Assembly (NCBI RefSeq): GCF_027579695.1
Contig: NC_083569.1
Location: forward strand, 71,869,149-71,933,148
DNA: 64,000 nt
Reading direction: 5' to 3'
Source of the DNA: Neoarius graeffei
Taxonomy: Eukaryota; Chordata; Actinopteri; Siluriformes; Ariidae
Position numbers and translations under genes: made by a program. The notes beneath the pieces are model-generated. The model was not told where the DNA came from. It was given only the letters and a program-made list of their open reading frames with translations, and did no database searches. Of this stretch, positions 41,833 through 52,300 are shown piece after piece. Each line of letters starts with the position of its first letter. Position 1 is the first letter of the stretch.

Positions 41833-43815
41833 CTAGATAGAACTCGACGCCAACGGCGTTGATGGGGATGCCTCTGCCTGGTAGACTACACGCCTTATTA
41901 AGTTGTGATTTGGGGATGGACATTTGACCTCACAGTAATCTTGACCTGTGACCTTTTAACCTCAAAATCTAATCAGTTCATGTTTGTCCCCAAATGCACA
42001 AATGGTGAAAGTTTGGTGAAATTCCTTTCGTTTGCCTTGGAGATATTGTGTTCACAAGGTTTTCAGACAGACATTTGACATCACAGTGACCTTGACTTTA
42101 GCCCTTTTAACCTCAGAATCTAATCAGCTCATGTTTGTCCCAGAGCGCACAAATGGTGAAAGTTTGGTGAAATTCCTTTTATTAGCCTTTGAGATATCGT
42201 GTTCACAAGGTTTCGGGACAGACAGACGGACAACCCGAAAACATAATGGCTCCTGCACCTTAAGGTGGCGGAGGCATAAAAATATATATATATATATTTA
42301 AAACATGGATAGGATATGGAGTCACATAACAGTGCAAAAGAAATACTGTCTCTGAAGGATTTTAATTATAATATTTCATAGTCAAGTATAGAGTGCGGGG
42401 ACAGGTAACACATGCTATTTTTCAGTGTTTTAGGTAGTTTTTATTAATCCTTACAATTATATATCTTAAATTTGAAATCAGATCAATGTGCAGGACATTC
42501 TGCGTAATAAGGAAATGTATTTTAAAGTACATTTTTATTTGCATTTATACATATAATTTTCTAGGGACGGAAATGGCACCGATTCGGTGGAATGGCTCAG
42601 TTGCTAGATGTTTTGAAATATCAAGCCTTGTACTTGAAATATTGTTATTTCAGATGAATTGATGAAATGTATTAAACATTTGATGTGAATATGCAAATCA
42701 TATAACTATTAATATTATAAATGTTTGCATGAGAGGCAACCATTTTAACTTGTAATTTAAATTTTTATGCCTCCGCCACCGTAAGGCGCAGGAGCCATTA
42801 TGTTTTCGGGTTGTCCGTCTGTCCGTGCGTCCCGTGAGCTTGTGAACACAATATCTCCAAGGCAAATGAAAGGAATTTCACCAAACTTTCACCATTTGTG
42901 CGCTTTGGGACAAACATGAACTGATTAGATTTTGAGATCAAAAGGTCCAAGGTCAAGGTCACTGTTGCCCCTTTTCCACCAAAGCAGTTCCAGGGCTGGT
43001 TCGGGGCCAGTGCTTAGTTTGGAACCGGGTTTTCTGTTTCCACTGACAAGGAACTGGCTCTGGGCCAGAAAAAACAGTTCCAGGCTAGCACCAACTCTTT
43101 GCTGGGCCAGAGGAAAGAACCGCTTACATCAGCCGGGGGGGGGTTGTTAAGACCGACAACAATAGCAAGCCCGCGAAAGGTCGCCATTTTTAAGCGACAA
43201 GAAGCAGCAGCTGTACAAACGCGAAGTCATCCATTATAGTTGTTGTTGCTGCTTCTTCTTCTCCGTGTTGTTGTTGCTTCGATGTTCGCGCCAAGGTTTA
43301 TGCAAATGCAGCAACGTAACTGATGTATACAGCGATGTAATTGACGTATACAGTGACAATGATGTGGCTCCCCTTAGCACCCCGAGCTATGGAAAAGCAA
43401 ACTGGTTCTCAGTTGGCTCGCAAGTTGAACGAGTTGTGAACCAGCATCAGCACTGACCCCGAACCAGCCCTGGAACTGATTTGGTGGAAAAGGGGTACGT
43501 GAGGTCAAATGTCTGTCCGAAAACCTTGTGAACACAATATCTCCAAGGCAAATTAAAGGAATTTCACCAAACTTTCACCATTTGTGCACTTGGGGACAAA
43601 GATAAACTGATTAGATTTTGAGATCAAAAGGTCTAAGGTCAAGGTCACTGTGAGGTCAAATGTCTGTCTGAAAACCTTGTGAACACTATCTCCAAGGCTA
43701 ATACAAGTAATTTCACCAGGTCAAGATTACTTTGAGGTCAAATGTCCATCCCCAAATCACAACTTAATAAGTCTACCGGGCGGAGGCATCCCCATCGGTT
43801 GGCATCGAGTTCTAT
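41833..43815. mobile_element. Large fold-back DNA element
   Basis: The left arm 41833-42283 (TAGATAGAACTCGACGCCAA, GATGGGGATGCCTC, ending GGTGGCGGAGGCAT) and the right arm 42766-43815 (ATGCCTCCGCCACC ... GAGGCATCCCCATCGGTTGG, TCGAGTTCTATCGAG) are inverted copies. Within the arms, about 100-base units containing GTGAACACAATATCTCCAAG and TGAGGTCAAATGTCTGTC recur in tandem. A separate 529-bp element (42967-43495) sits in the right arm. No protein is encoded. Confidence 0.82.
42967..43495. mobile_element. 529-bp DNA element, CCCCTTTTCCACC ends
   Basis: GCCCCTTTTCCACCAAAGC at the left and GGTGGAAAAGGGG at the right are inverted, and the repeat extends through GTTCCAGGGCTGGTTCGGGG and CCCCGAACCAGCCCTGGAAC. 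The interior has CAG/GTTGTTG repeats and no gene. A partial copy lies at 30787-30990. Confidence 0.88.
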
Positions 43816-44218
43816 CGAGTTTTTCTAGCTCTAAGGGGGGCTCTGCGCCATACACGTCTGACTTTGTCAGACTTTTCAGGTTTTTGAAATTTTTATACTT
43901 GCACCCATGTACTTGTCTCTAATTTAAGTTGCAAGAAACCTTTTACCTGACTCACTGAGCACAAGCCTTCATGATGGTTCTCCTCTACATAACGTGTTCA
44001 TAGCAAACCAGACCCTCCAGGATCTCGCGATGTTGCGATTTGCAACTTCAACGCAAATTCAACCAATCCCCGCGAATTCAGGGCAGTGTTGCAATTATAT
44101 CCAATCACCGCAACTTTCCCGCAAATTTGACCAATCGTTGGAGTCGTCTTGAGGTGACGTCGACAAACTACCTTCCACCTTACTTCCGTGTTTCCGTTCA
44201 AGAGAAGCAGCGTGTGCA

Positions 44219-44300
44219 CAGTGTTGCCAGGTTGGGCAGTTTTAAGTGCATTTTAAACATATTTTGGGCTGGAAAACGTCAGCAGTATCTGGCAACACTG
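44219..44300. mobile_element. 82-bp MITE related to the one at 31793
   Basis: The ends CAGTGTTGCCAGGTTGGGCA and CTGGCAACACTG are inverted. The interior shares CATATTTTGGGCTGGAAAAC with the reverse complement of the 31793-31905 MITE. The flanking 8-mers CGTGTGCA and CATGTGCG match at six positions. Confidence 0.82.
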
Positions 44301-44327
44301 CATGTGCGAGTCAGTGTTTATGTAGGC

Positions 44328-45845
44328 TTAAAGGACATGGGACATGAAACATAAATGCACGCTATATCAGTTTCTTTCCATTAAAAATATGAAATAATTG
44401 CATCAACAAATACAAAATTATCTATTAAATTCAGCAAAATCGTTATATTCGTGATGATTATATGGCATTTCTGCTCGAGCTCCGATATGCATATTTTACA
44501 ACCGGAAGAGCCGCTGTCACGTGATCATACGTCACAAAAACTTTCGGGTACAGCACAAGCGGGTAGATGAATATGGAGAAGTGTGAATCGCGATGATGAC
44601 GAATGCGACAAAATAGTTTTTGTGTCTTGGATGACAAGAAAATTGTTTCGTTTTTAGAGTGTTTAACGTACATTGAACATCATGGTGTATTGCGACCTCC
44701 CAGTCAGTCAGACGCGCTGTTACTCCTGTTAGCAATGTAGCTAGGCTCAGCATGGCCAATGGTATTTTTTGGGGCTGTAGTTAGATGCGACCAAACTCTT
44801 CCACGTTTTTCCTGTTTACATAGGTTTATATGACCAGTGACATGAAACAAAGTTCAGTTACACAAATTGAAACGTGGCGATTTTCTATGCTATGGAAAGT
44901 CCGCACTATAATGACAGGCGTACTAACACCTTCTGCGCGCTTCGACAGCGCATTGATATCTTCACTCGGAGTTGTACCATTATTTTTTAGACAGGGCGGA
45001 CGGGCCAGGGCATTCTCCCGCCTGGCTGTGCCCGACGAGGAGTGCTCTCGGCCGGCTTGGGAGGCAGACGGCAGGCCCTCCTGGAAGTGTGGTTTTACCA
45101 TGGGCCTCATGCGGAAAAATGCCGAGGTGCATTCGCTAAGCGACTGAAAGCCGAGGTAAGGATTAGTATTATAATTTTGGGTGTATCAATTATTGATTAT
45201 CATAATCCTGACTCGTTTCGCCATTTTGAATGTTTTCATCTCGGACTCTGGAAGCATTGTATCTCAATCAATCTCGAAAAATATCAGCAAAAAAAAAACT
45301 AGCTTGCAACGGACTTTAGCTAGATCTATGATGAACTTTCAATGTATGATACAAAAATAATACTTCTTTCAACAGATCATTAGCCTTTGAGCAGAATTGT
45401 TTTTAACTTACCAGGAAGTGTTATCGAGCCGACCGCTTTCAGTTTCATGGGGATTGAATGAACTCTCACTCTCAGAATCATCTGACCCGTCAGAGTAAAG
45501 ACAAGATCTATGTTCATGTGAATTTCCAGCTATCGGTTCGAATTGATAGGGTCTAACTTCACATCTCTGTGAAACATCGGGAATGTCACTGTCGATGGTG
45601 TCCATTACGGTAACCTGTTTACATTAGATACCCAAGCGCTGGCTCCTTGGAAAGTTTTTGTGACGTCACGGGTCACGTGACCACCTAGCTAATTAACGAA
45701 TCATTGTTTTACGCTGATGTATAAAAAAGTTGAATAATGTGATGATTTTCACATTTTTGACGCCCTGCAGTGATTTAGATGGCATTTCTTATGTCCTTTA
45801 TACATAATTATACCCAGAAAAAAATCCATGTCCCATGTCCTTTAA
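44328..45845 (-). mobile_element. TTAA-target DNA element (Kolobok- or piggyBac-like)
   Basis: Starts TTAAAGGACATGGGACATG and ends CATGTCCCATGTCCTTTAA: perfect 19-bp inverted ends that include TTAA on each side. 1,518 bases. The minus strand carries a small coding exon with a consensus splice donor (45605-45412). TTAA targets and THAP-containing, intron-bearing transposases are features of Kolobok elements; piggyBac shares the target. I could not identify a transposase core here. Confidence 0.75.
45412..45605 (-). CDS. Putative acidic first exon within the TTAA element
   Basis: From the ATG at 45605: MDTIDSDIPDVSQRCEVRPY ... SDGSDDSESESSFNPHETES, 64 codons, then a strong donor CTG|GTAAGT (GT at 45411). 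It is serine- and aspartate-rich. A similar acidic start occurs at 6344 (MDSDNDSVHSESEF) inside another DNA element, and a looser one at 32484. Probably the N-terminal exon of a transposon protein; no continuing exon was identified with confidence. Confidence 0.45.
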
Positions 45846-46538
45846 ATTCTGTTACTGAAAGTGTGTTATGTTTACAGTGAAGGACTGTGCGCACTTTACA
45901 TTATTTTTTTACTTCATATAAGAAATTAATGGATGCCAACATTTTTGCCAAAATGGTATTTTATTTTCCATTGTTTAGGCAGCTTCAGCATCATACTGTG
46001 AGATTCTGTTCAAATTGTTTTTTCTTCTATGAAGCCTGAGCCATTTATTTTATTAGTTTATAATTATTGTTTAATTTAGTCTTCAGGAGAGACTGCCTGC
46101 ACACAGTACTAGTATTAATCGTGTTTTTTTTCTTACATGAAAGCTGAGGCATTTCTATTCTATTTTAAGGTAACTTCATGTTGTGCTGTGAGGTTCTCTG
46201 CACTTTTGAACCAACAGGTGCATTTGGATAAGTAAAGCCTATTTTTCTGCATTTTTGTAGTCCTGGTAATCTTTTATATTGGTAAAGTTGTTTATAGGAC
46301 CATTTCTCAGTGTCTTTGTTTTTTTAATCAATAGTTTTTCAGTAATAACTTAATATTTAACATATCACTCAATTTTAATCACAAAAAGAGAAAATCGCAA
46401 CAATTTCTCGCAACTTTCACATCCTCCCGCAATGTAATCGCAACTAAAACCTAAAAAACACCGCAACTTTCATCGCAAGTTTTTGGAAAAAACCCCGCAA
46501 CAATCACAAAAAAGGCCCGTGAGATCCTGTGGGGACTG

Positions 46539-46720
46539 GATAACTCGTTTAATCAGTGATCTTATAATTCAGACCCTCACGTGACAGAAACGCTTCAGAA
46601 ATGCGAGTAACAGTCCCGACATGCGCGCGCATCAGAGAGCTGTACCGCACCGGGAGCATGCGCGGTCGTGAGGGCAACAAAAGCGCTGGTGATTATTATG
46701 ATTATTATTTTTTTTTTTTT
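46539..46720 (+). promoter_or_regulatory. Small CpG-rich stretch, candidate slc16a13 upstream exon/promoter
   Basis: CpG dinucleotides cluster at 46578-46690 (CACGTGACAGAAACG, CATGCGCGCGCATCAG, GCATGCGCGGTCGTG) in otherwise A/T-rich surroundings. The slc16a13 start codon lies directly behind a splice acceptor (49152), so a non-coding first exon must be upstream, and this is the most promoter-like sequence nearby. No direct evidence of transcription. Confidence 0.3.
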
Positions 46721-46866
46721 TTTTAAACTGAGAATAACTGGTTTACAAAAAAAAAAAAAAGGACTGTAATGCTGCCCGGACGTTTTTCAGGACTCAATTT
46801 AAACTAAGCAATGCTAAACTGGATGCTCCTGTATAAATGCAGACTTTAAAAAAAAAAAAAAAAAAG
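46706..46866. repeat. Poly-T and poly-A runs
   Basis: T16-like run at 46709-46724, A13-like run at 46748-46760 and A17-like run at 46849-46865. The segments between are unassigned. Confidence 0.85.
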
Positions 46867-47472
46867 GTAATGTGCTATGAAGATAATGTTAAGGTCTATT
46901 CGGTTTGATCAGTCTGAGGATACAGGGTGCCAAAATATTAGAACGACATGTACTGTTTACCACCTGCATAGTCTTACTCTAAATGTAGCTTCCTGTTTCT
47001 GATAACTGCTCAGTGAAAGGTTTCATTTGGACTAGAAATAATGCTCCAGTAGGACAGCAATAATAATAATGTGACTCTCCTAATACTACAGTTTATAAAA
47101 GTCTACTTCTCAGTGTTTATGACACACACCGGCTGAAGAGCTGAGACATTCTCGGTGTCATAATAAGAGTCTCTGTGTTTTAGAGAAGGTCTTGTGTGTG
47201 TGTGAGTGTGTTTTTTTTTTTTAGGTGACAAATGTAGAAGTAGCTATGAATAAGAATTGCATTCTTGTGCTTGTTATAAAACCTACCTTCCTGTTTGATG
47301 ATACATTTCTACAGTCTTTCCTACAGCCTTGGAAAATGCTGTTGCTGTTCAATGATGGCAAGTTTTCAGTGATTGTGCTGCAGCTTTGCTCCTGTCTCCC
47401 TTTACAGTGATCTCACTGACATCTACAGAGCAACAAGGTAACATTCACTGTTTTTAACCTTTTAGAGTCTGA

Positions 47473-47849
47473 AGGTGGTGTAGTGGTTAGCGCTGTCGCC
47501 TCACAGCAAGAAGGTCCGGGTTCGAGCCCCGTGGCCGGCGAGGGCCTTTCTGTGTGGAGTTTGCATGTTCTCCCTGTGTCCGCATGGGTTTCCTCCGGGT
47601 GCTCCGGTTTCCCCCACAGTCCAAAGACATGCAGGTTAGGTTAACCGGTGACTCTCTAAATTGACCGTAGGTGTGAATGTGAGTGTGAATGGTTGTCTGT
47701 GTCTATGTGTCAGCCCTGTGATGACCTGGCGACTTGTCCAGGGTGTACCCCGCCTTTCGCCCGTAGTCAGCTGGGATAGGCTCCAGCTTGCCTGCGACCC
47801 TGTAGAACAGGATAAAGTGGCTAGAGGTAATGAGATGAATGAGATGAGA
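47473..47849 (+). repeat. tRNA-derived SINE
   Basis: Starts at GGTGGTGTAGTGG, so the first about eight bases of the head are missing. GATGAATGAGATGAGAT tail. No clean target duplication seen. It lies in the 5' flank of slc16a13. Confidence 0.92.
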
Positions 47850-49154
47850 TTTGGGTATGTGGGTGGAAATGGGAAGGGGGTCAGTGATTTTTTTTTTTTT
47901 TCTTTTAAAATCATTCAAAATTTATTCAACGCCACCTGTTTGACCTTTTATTTTCCCACAAATCTTGCTTACTATAGCTTTAAATTCACGTAAACTCATT
48001 CCTTTCTTTATTGGCTATGCCTTGTGCACGTTGCTGATGAACTGAGAGGGATTATGTAGCTCCAGGTAGTTAATAGAGATTAATTTAATCCAGGTAGTTA
48101 ATAGAGAGAATTTCTCTGTAAACCAAGACTGGATTTGTTGGATTTCTTCAAACTAGTTGCTTGGACAGGAGACTCTGTAGAGAATGTGTAAAATTGCCAT
48201 GTTTCATTCAAAAATTGTCCCACATGCGAGTTCTATTTGGTAGATAAACTATATCGGAGGATGTTTTCTTGGTTTTAGACAGAAAGACTTCATCTCATCT
48301 GCACATTTGATTAATTAGGTCATCCTTGTTACTCAAAGAAACTGCCATTAGGCTTTTGACAGATTACTTGAAGTAACACATCGCCCTGATGGCAAATAAT
48401 AATAATAATAGTGCATTTGCCACTTAATGTAACCACTTGATGACAGTAGTGGCCGTGATGAACTTGTCTGAATCTAGCTGCATAACACAACCACAGATCA
48501 GCCTTGGCCACATAAAACCACATCTCAGGCAATGTATGGAGCAGACTGATGGACCATGTTGGAAATGAAATGTTGTGTTGGCTGTGCTTTGGGCTGTTTT
48601 TGGTGTAGATCCTAAATGCTAGATGATATCAGTGCCATAACTCCCCTTTTTGAAAGGACTTCTCTCAGCAGTGTCCAACCAAAGGCCTAAACTGATTGAT
48701 AGTGGAACAAAGTTCATGTGAAGAATTTTGGTTAATTTGTTAAAACATTCTTTCCATATGTACAAAGAACACAAAGAAAGCAGGATTCATGTAGTTATCT
48801 TGTGCATAGGCACTAGAATTTAGCCATATGCTCATGACCCATGACACTTCCGAGGCCTTATTAGTGAGAAATATGAACGGTTGAGACATTTTGCAGCTGG
48901 TGTCCTTATTTTCAGGAGTTTCAGGTGTGACTTGTATGACGTGGCCTCCTCTTGCTCTCTACTGAGTTATAGCTATGTGAAAGTCAAAGTATAACAGATT
49001 TTCCTGAATGAACGTGTGAATGAATAATCTACAGATGCACTGTATTTCAATCTAGCTTTGTAAGCATGTGAGGAAATGCCTAATAAATCTGTAGGTATTT
49101 TACTGTGGAAATAATTTTATTTTCTCTGTTTCCCTTCACCATTTCACAGTAGTG
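47850..49154 (+). other. 5' region of slc16a13, no coding sequence
   Basis: A T13 run near 47889 and an (AAT)n run near 48395. Otherwise no repeats or frames of note. It ends in a pyrimidine-rich tract and acceptor (CCCTTCACCATTTCACAG) at 49150, two to four bases before the start codon, so most of this is probably intron 1. Confidence 0.5.
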
Positions 49155-49383
49155 ATGGCTATGCAGCAGGAGAAAAAACACCAGCCAGTCAGGCATGTAG
49201 AAGCTCCAGATGGAGGTTGGGGCTGGATGGTGGTGGTTGCATTCTTTATGGTTTCAGCCCTGGTTTTTGGGCTAATCCGCAGCCTAGGGGTTTTCTTTGT
49301 TGAGTTTGTTCAGTACTTTGGGGAGAGCGCACAGGCTGTTTCCTGGATAACCTCCATAGGAGTGGCCATGCAGCAGTTACTGA
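49155..49383 (+). CDS. slc16a13: slc16a13 coding exon 1
   Basis: ATG at 49155 ([12 protein letters not shown]), the first of two close ATGs. It covers the N-terminus, the DGGWGW motif and helices 1-2 to MQQLL. Donor TGA|GTGAGT, phase 1. The preceding acceptor at 49150 shows this is not the first transcribed exon. Confidence 0.93.
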
Positions 49384-52300
49384 GTGAGTGAAACTATGGG
49401 CACAAGCTCAAAAATGGGGCTCCTTTATCATGCTGGATATGAATGGTTTTACCTGTACGTCATTTGCACAAGTTTTTACACAGGAAATCTAGTCTTCATG
49501 AATATCCCATAATTTTGGAAAACATCCATATCCTACACTTGCTCCTGAGTGCATGTAAATTTATGTATAAGAAGACTAACTCATAAACTTTGACTTCAAA
49601 TCATATAATTAGCATGGATTCATGCACTTTTATATATGAAATATATTATTGTCAAATTTTAAATTACTTATTTTTACTATGTTTATAGTATTTAGTAGAT
49701 ACCCTTATCCAGAGCAACCTATAGACATGTTTTAGAATCTCTATCAAAAACAGATCCTCATGCTTGTTCACTAGGTCAGGGACTAAGAATACTATTTAAG
49801 AATTGGTTTTCACAAAATTGTCATTTCACATTGGTGGCAATAATTAAAGAATCTAAACAATAAAGAAAGCAAGCCAACACAAACCCATACATTAAGAGAA
49901 ATAAAACTAATCAATCAATATAGTCAAAATTATATCCACTTCTGCCTTTCAGTCTTTACCTTCATTGTTAATTTTAAGTCAGAATAAATTCCTCTTCTGT
50001 TTTCAACCTTTAACCTTACTTGGTGCTTCTAGCTGTCTGTGCATTTGTACTTTTATGCAGGCGTGTGCATAATGCAAATGAGCTGTGTCAGGAATGCACA
50101 TCACTCTTTATGGGTGATCAACATCCATGAGAATGAAGAAACTCGGGGTTTCTGAAACTGTAAATGACTGTAAATTTGACAGAAGTTCCGTTTGGTTTAC
50201 GCAAACGTTTCCACAGAACTTTAGTAAAAGTTTGAAAAACAAGGCCCAGTGTTTGTCAGGGTGACTAGGACCTTTATTGTTGTCGAGTTATAACTCTTTT
50301 CTTAATATACACAGTATAGTCTGTGGTCTTTGCTATAAGCTTGATTATACATGTGTATGTGTAGGTCCTATAGGCACCGCTGCTTGTAACGCATATGGGG
50401 CTCGTCCTGTTGTTATGTTGGGAGGCTTTCTTTCTGGACTAGGACTCATTCTGGCTTCTCAAGCTACAACACTCCCGCACCTCTACCTGACCATGGGACT
50501 CCTTACAGGTAACTGCTAATTTACATTCTGCACAGTTTTACAGTGGTGCTTGAAAGTTTGTGAACCTTTAAGAATTTTCTATATTCCTGCATAAATATGA
50601 CCTAAAACATCATCAGATTTTCACACAAGTCCTAAAAGTAGATAAAGAGAACCCAGTTAAATAAATGAGACAAAATAGAACAGGGATCTATCAAAGTCTG
50701 ATCTTTACAACACATGTTTGTGGAAGTATATCATGGCATAAACAAAGGAGATATCTGAGGACCTCAGAAAAAGCGTTGTTGATGCTCATCAGGCCGGACA
50801 AGGTTAGAAAACCATCTCTAAAGAGTTTGGACTCCACCAATCCACAGTCAGACAGATTGTGTACAAATGGAGGAAATTCAAGACCATTGTTACCCTCCCC
50901 AGGAGTGGTTGACCAACAAAGATCACTCCAAGAGCAAGGCGTGTAATAGTCGGCGAGGTCACAAAGGATCCCAGGGTAACTTCTAAGCAACTGAAGGCCT
51001 CTCTCACATTGGCTAATGTTCATGAGTCCACTATCAGGAGAACACTGAACAACAATAGTGTGCATGGCAAGGTTGCAAGGAGAAAGCCACTGCTCTCCAA
51101 AAAGAACATTGCTGCACGTCTGCAGTTTGCTAAAGATCACGTGGACAAGCCAGAAGGCTATTGGAAAAATGTTTTGTGGATGGATGAGACCAAACTAGGA
51201 CATTTTGGTTTAAATAAGAAGCGTTATGTTTGGAGAAAGGAAAACACTGCATTCCAGCATAAGAACCTTATCCCATCTGCGAAACATGGTGGTGGTAGTA
51301 TCATGGTTTGGGCCTGTTTTGCTGCATCTGGGCCAGGACGGCTTGCCATCATTGATGGACCAATGAATTCTGAATTACACCAGCCAATTCTAAAGGAAAA
51401 TGTCAGGACATCTGTCGACGAACTGAATCTTAAGAGAAGGTGGGTCATGCAGCAAGACAACGATCCTAAGCACACAAGTCGTTCTACCAAAGAATGGTTA
51501 AAGAAGAATAAAGTTAATGTTTTGGAATGGCCAAGTCAAAGTCCTGACCTTAATCCAGTCAAAATGCTGTGGAAGGACCTGAAGTGAGCAGTTCATGTGA
51601 GGAAACCCACCAACATCCCAGAGTTGAAGCTGTTCTGTATGGAGGAATGGGCTAAAATTCCTCCAAGCCGGTGTGCAGGACTGATCAACAGTTACCGGAA
51701 ACGTTTAGTTGCAGTTATTGCTGCACAAGGGGGTCACACCAGATACTGAAAGCAAAGGTTCATATACTTTTGCCGCTCACAGATATGTAATATTGGATCA
51801 ATTTCCTCAATAAATAAATGACCAAGTATAATATTTTTGTCTCATTTGTTTAACTGGGTTCTCTTTATCTACTTTTAAGACTTGTGTGAAAATCTGATGT
51901 TGTTTTAGGTCATATTTCTGCAGAAATATAGAAAATTCTAAAGGGTTCACGAACTTTCAAGCACCGCTATATATACAGTACCAGTCAAAAGTTTGGACAC
52001 GCTTACTCATTCATAGGTTTTTCTGTATTTTGATTATTTTCTACATTGTAGAACAATACTGAAGACAAACTATGAAATAACATATGGAGCATGTATGGAA
52101 GTGCATGGTAAACAAGTGTTACAATGTTTGATATTTTAGATTTTTCAAAGTAGCCAGCGTTTACCTTGATGCTTTGTACATTATTGGCATTATCTTAACC
52201 AGCTGCATGAGGTAGTCACGTGGAATGCTTTTCAGTTCACAGGTGTGCCTCGTCAAAAGTTAATTAGTGAAATTTCTTGCCTTCTTAATGTGTTTGGAGA

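Larger units (their letters stand above)
44009..46538. mobile_element. DNA element with CAGACCCTCCAGGATCTCG ends
   Basis: The ends CAGACCCTCCAGGATCTCG and CGTGAGATCCTGTGGGGACTG are inverted (about 17 of 21). CAG...CTG ends suggest hAT, but the flanking 8-mers do not match. The subterminal regions are rich in short CGCAACTTT/CGCAAATT motifs on both sides. Two other elements are nested in it: a MITE at 44219-44300 and a TTAA element at 44328-45845. Confidence 0.65.

Noticed and set aside
44826-45302. Opposed ORFs of 86-105 codons within the TTAA element
   Set aside because: Overlapping frames on both strands with no recognisable motif. They could be a transposase exon, but I cannot support it.
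50691-51140. 149-codon minus-strand ORF in slc16a13 intron 2
   Set aside because: Antisense to the Tc1 transposase frame; coding sense is on the + strand.
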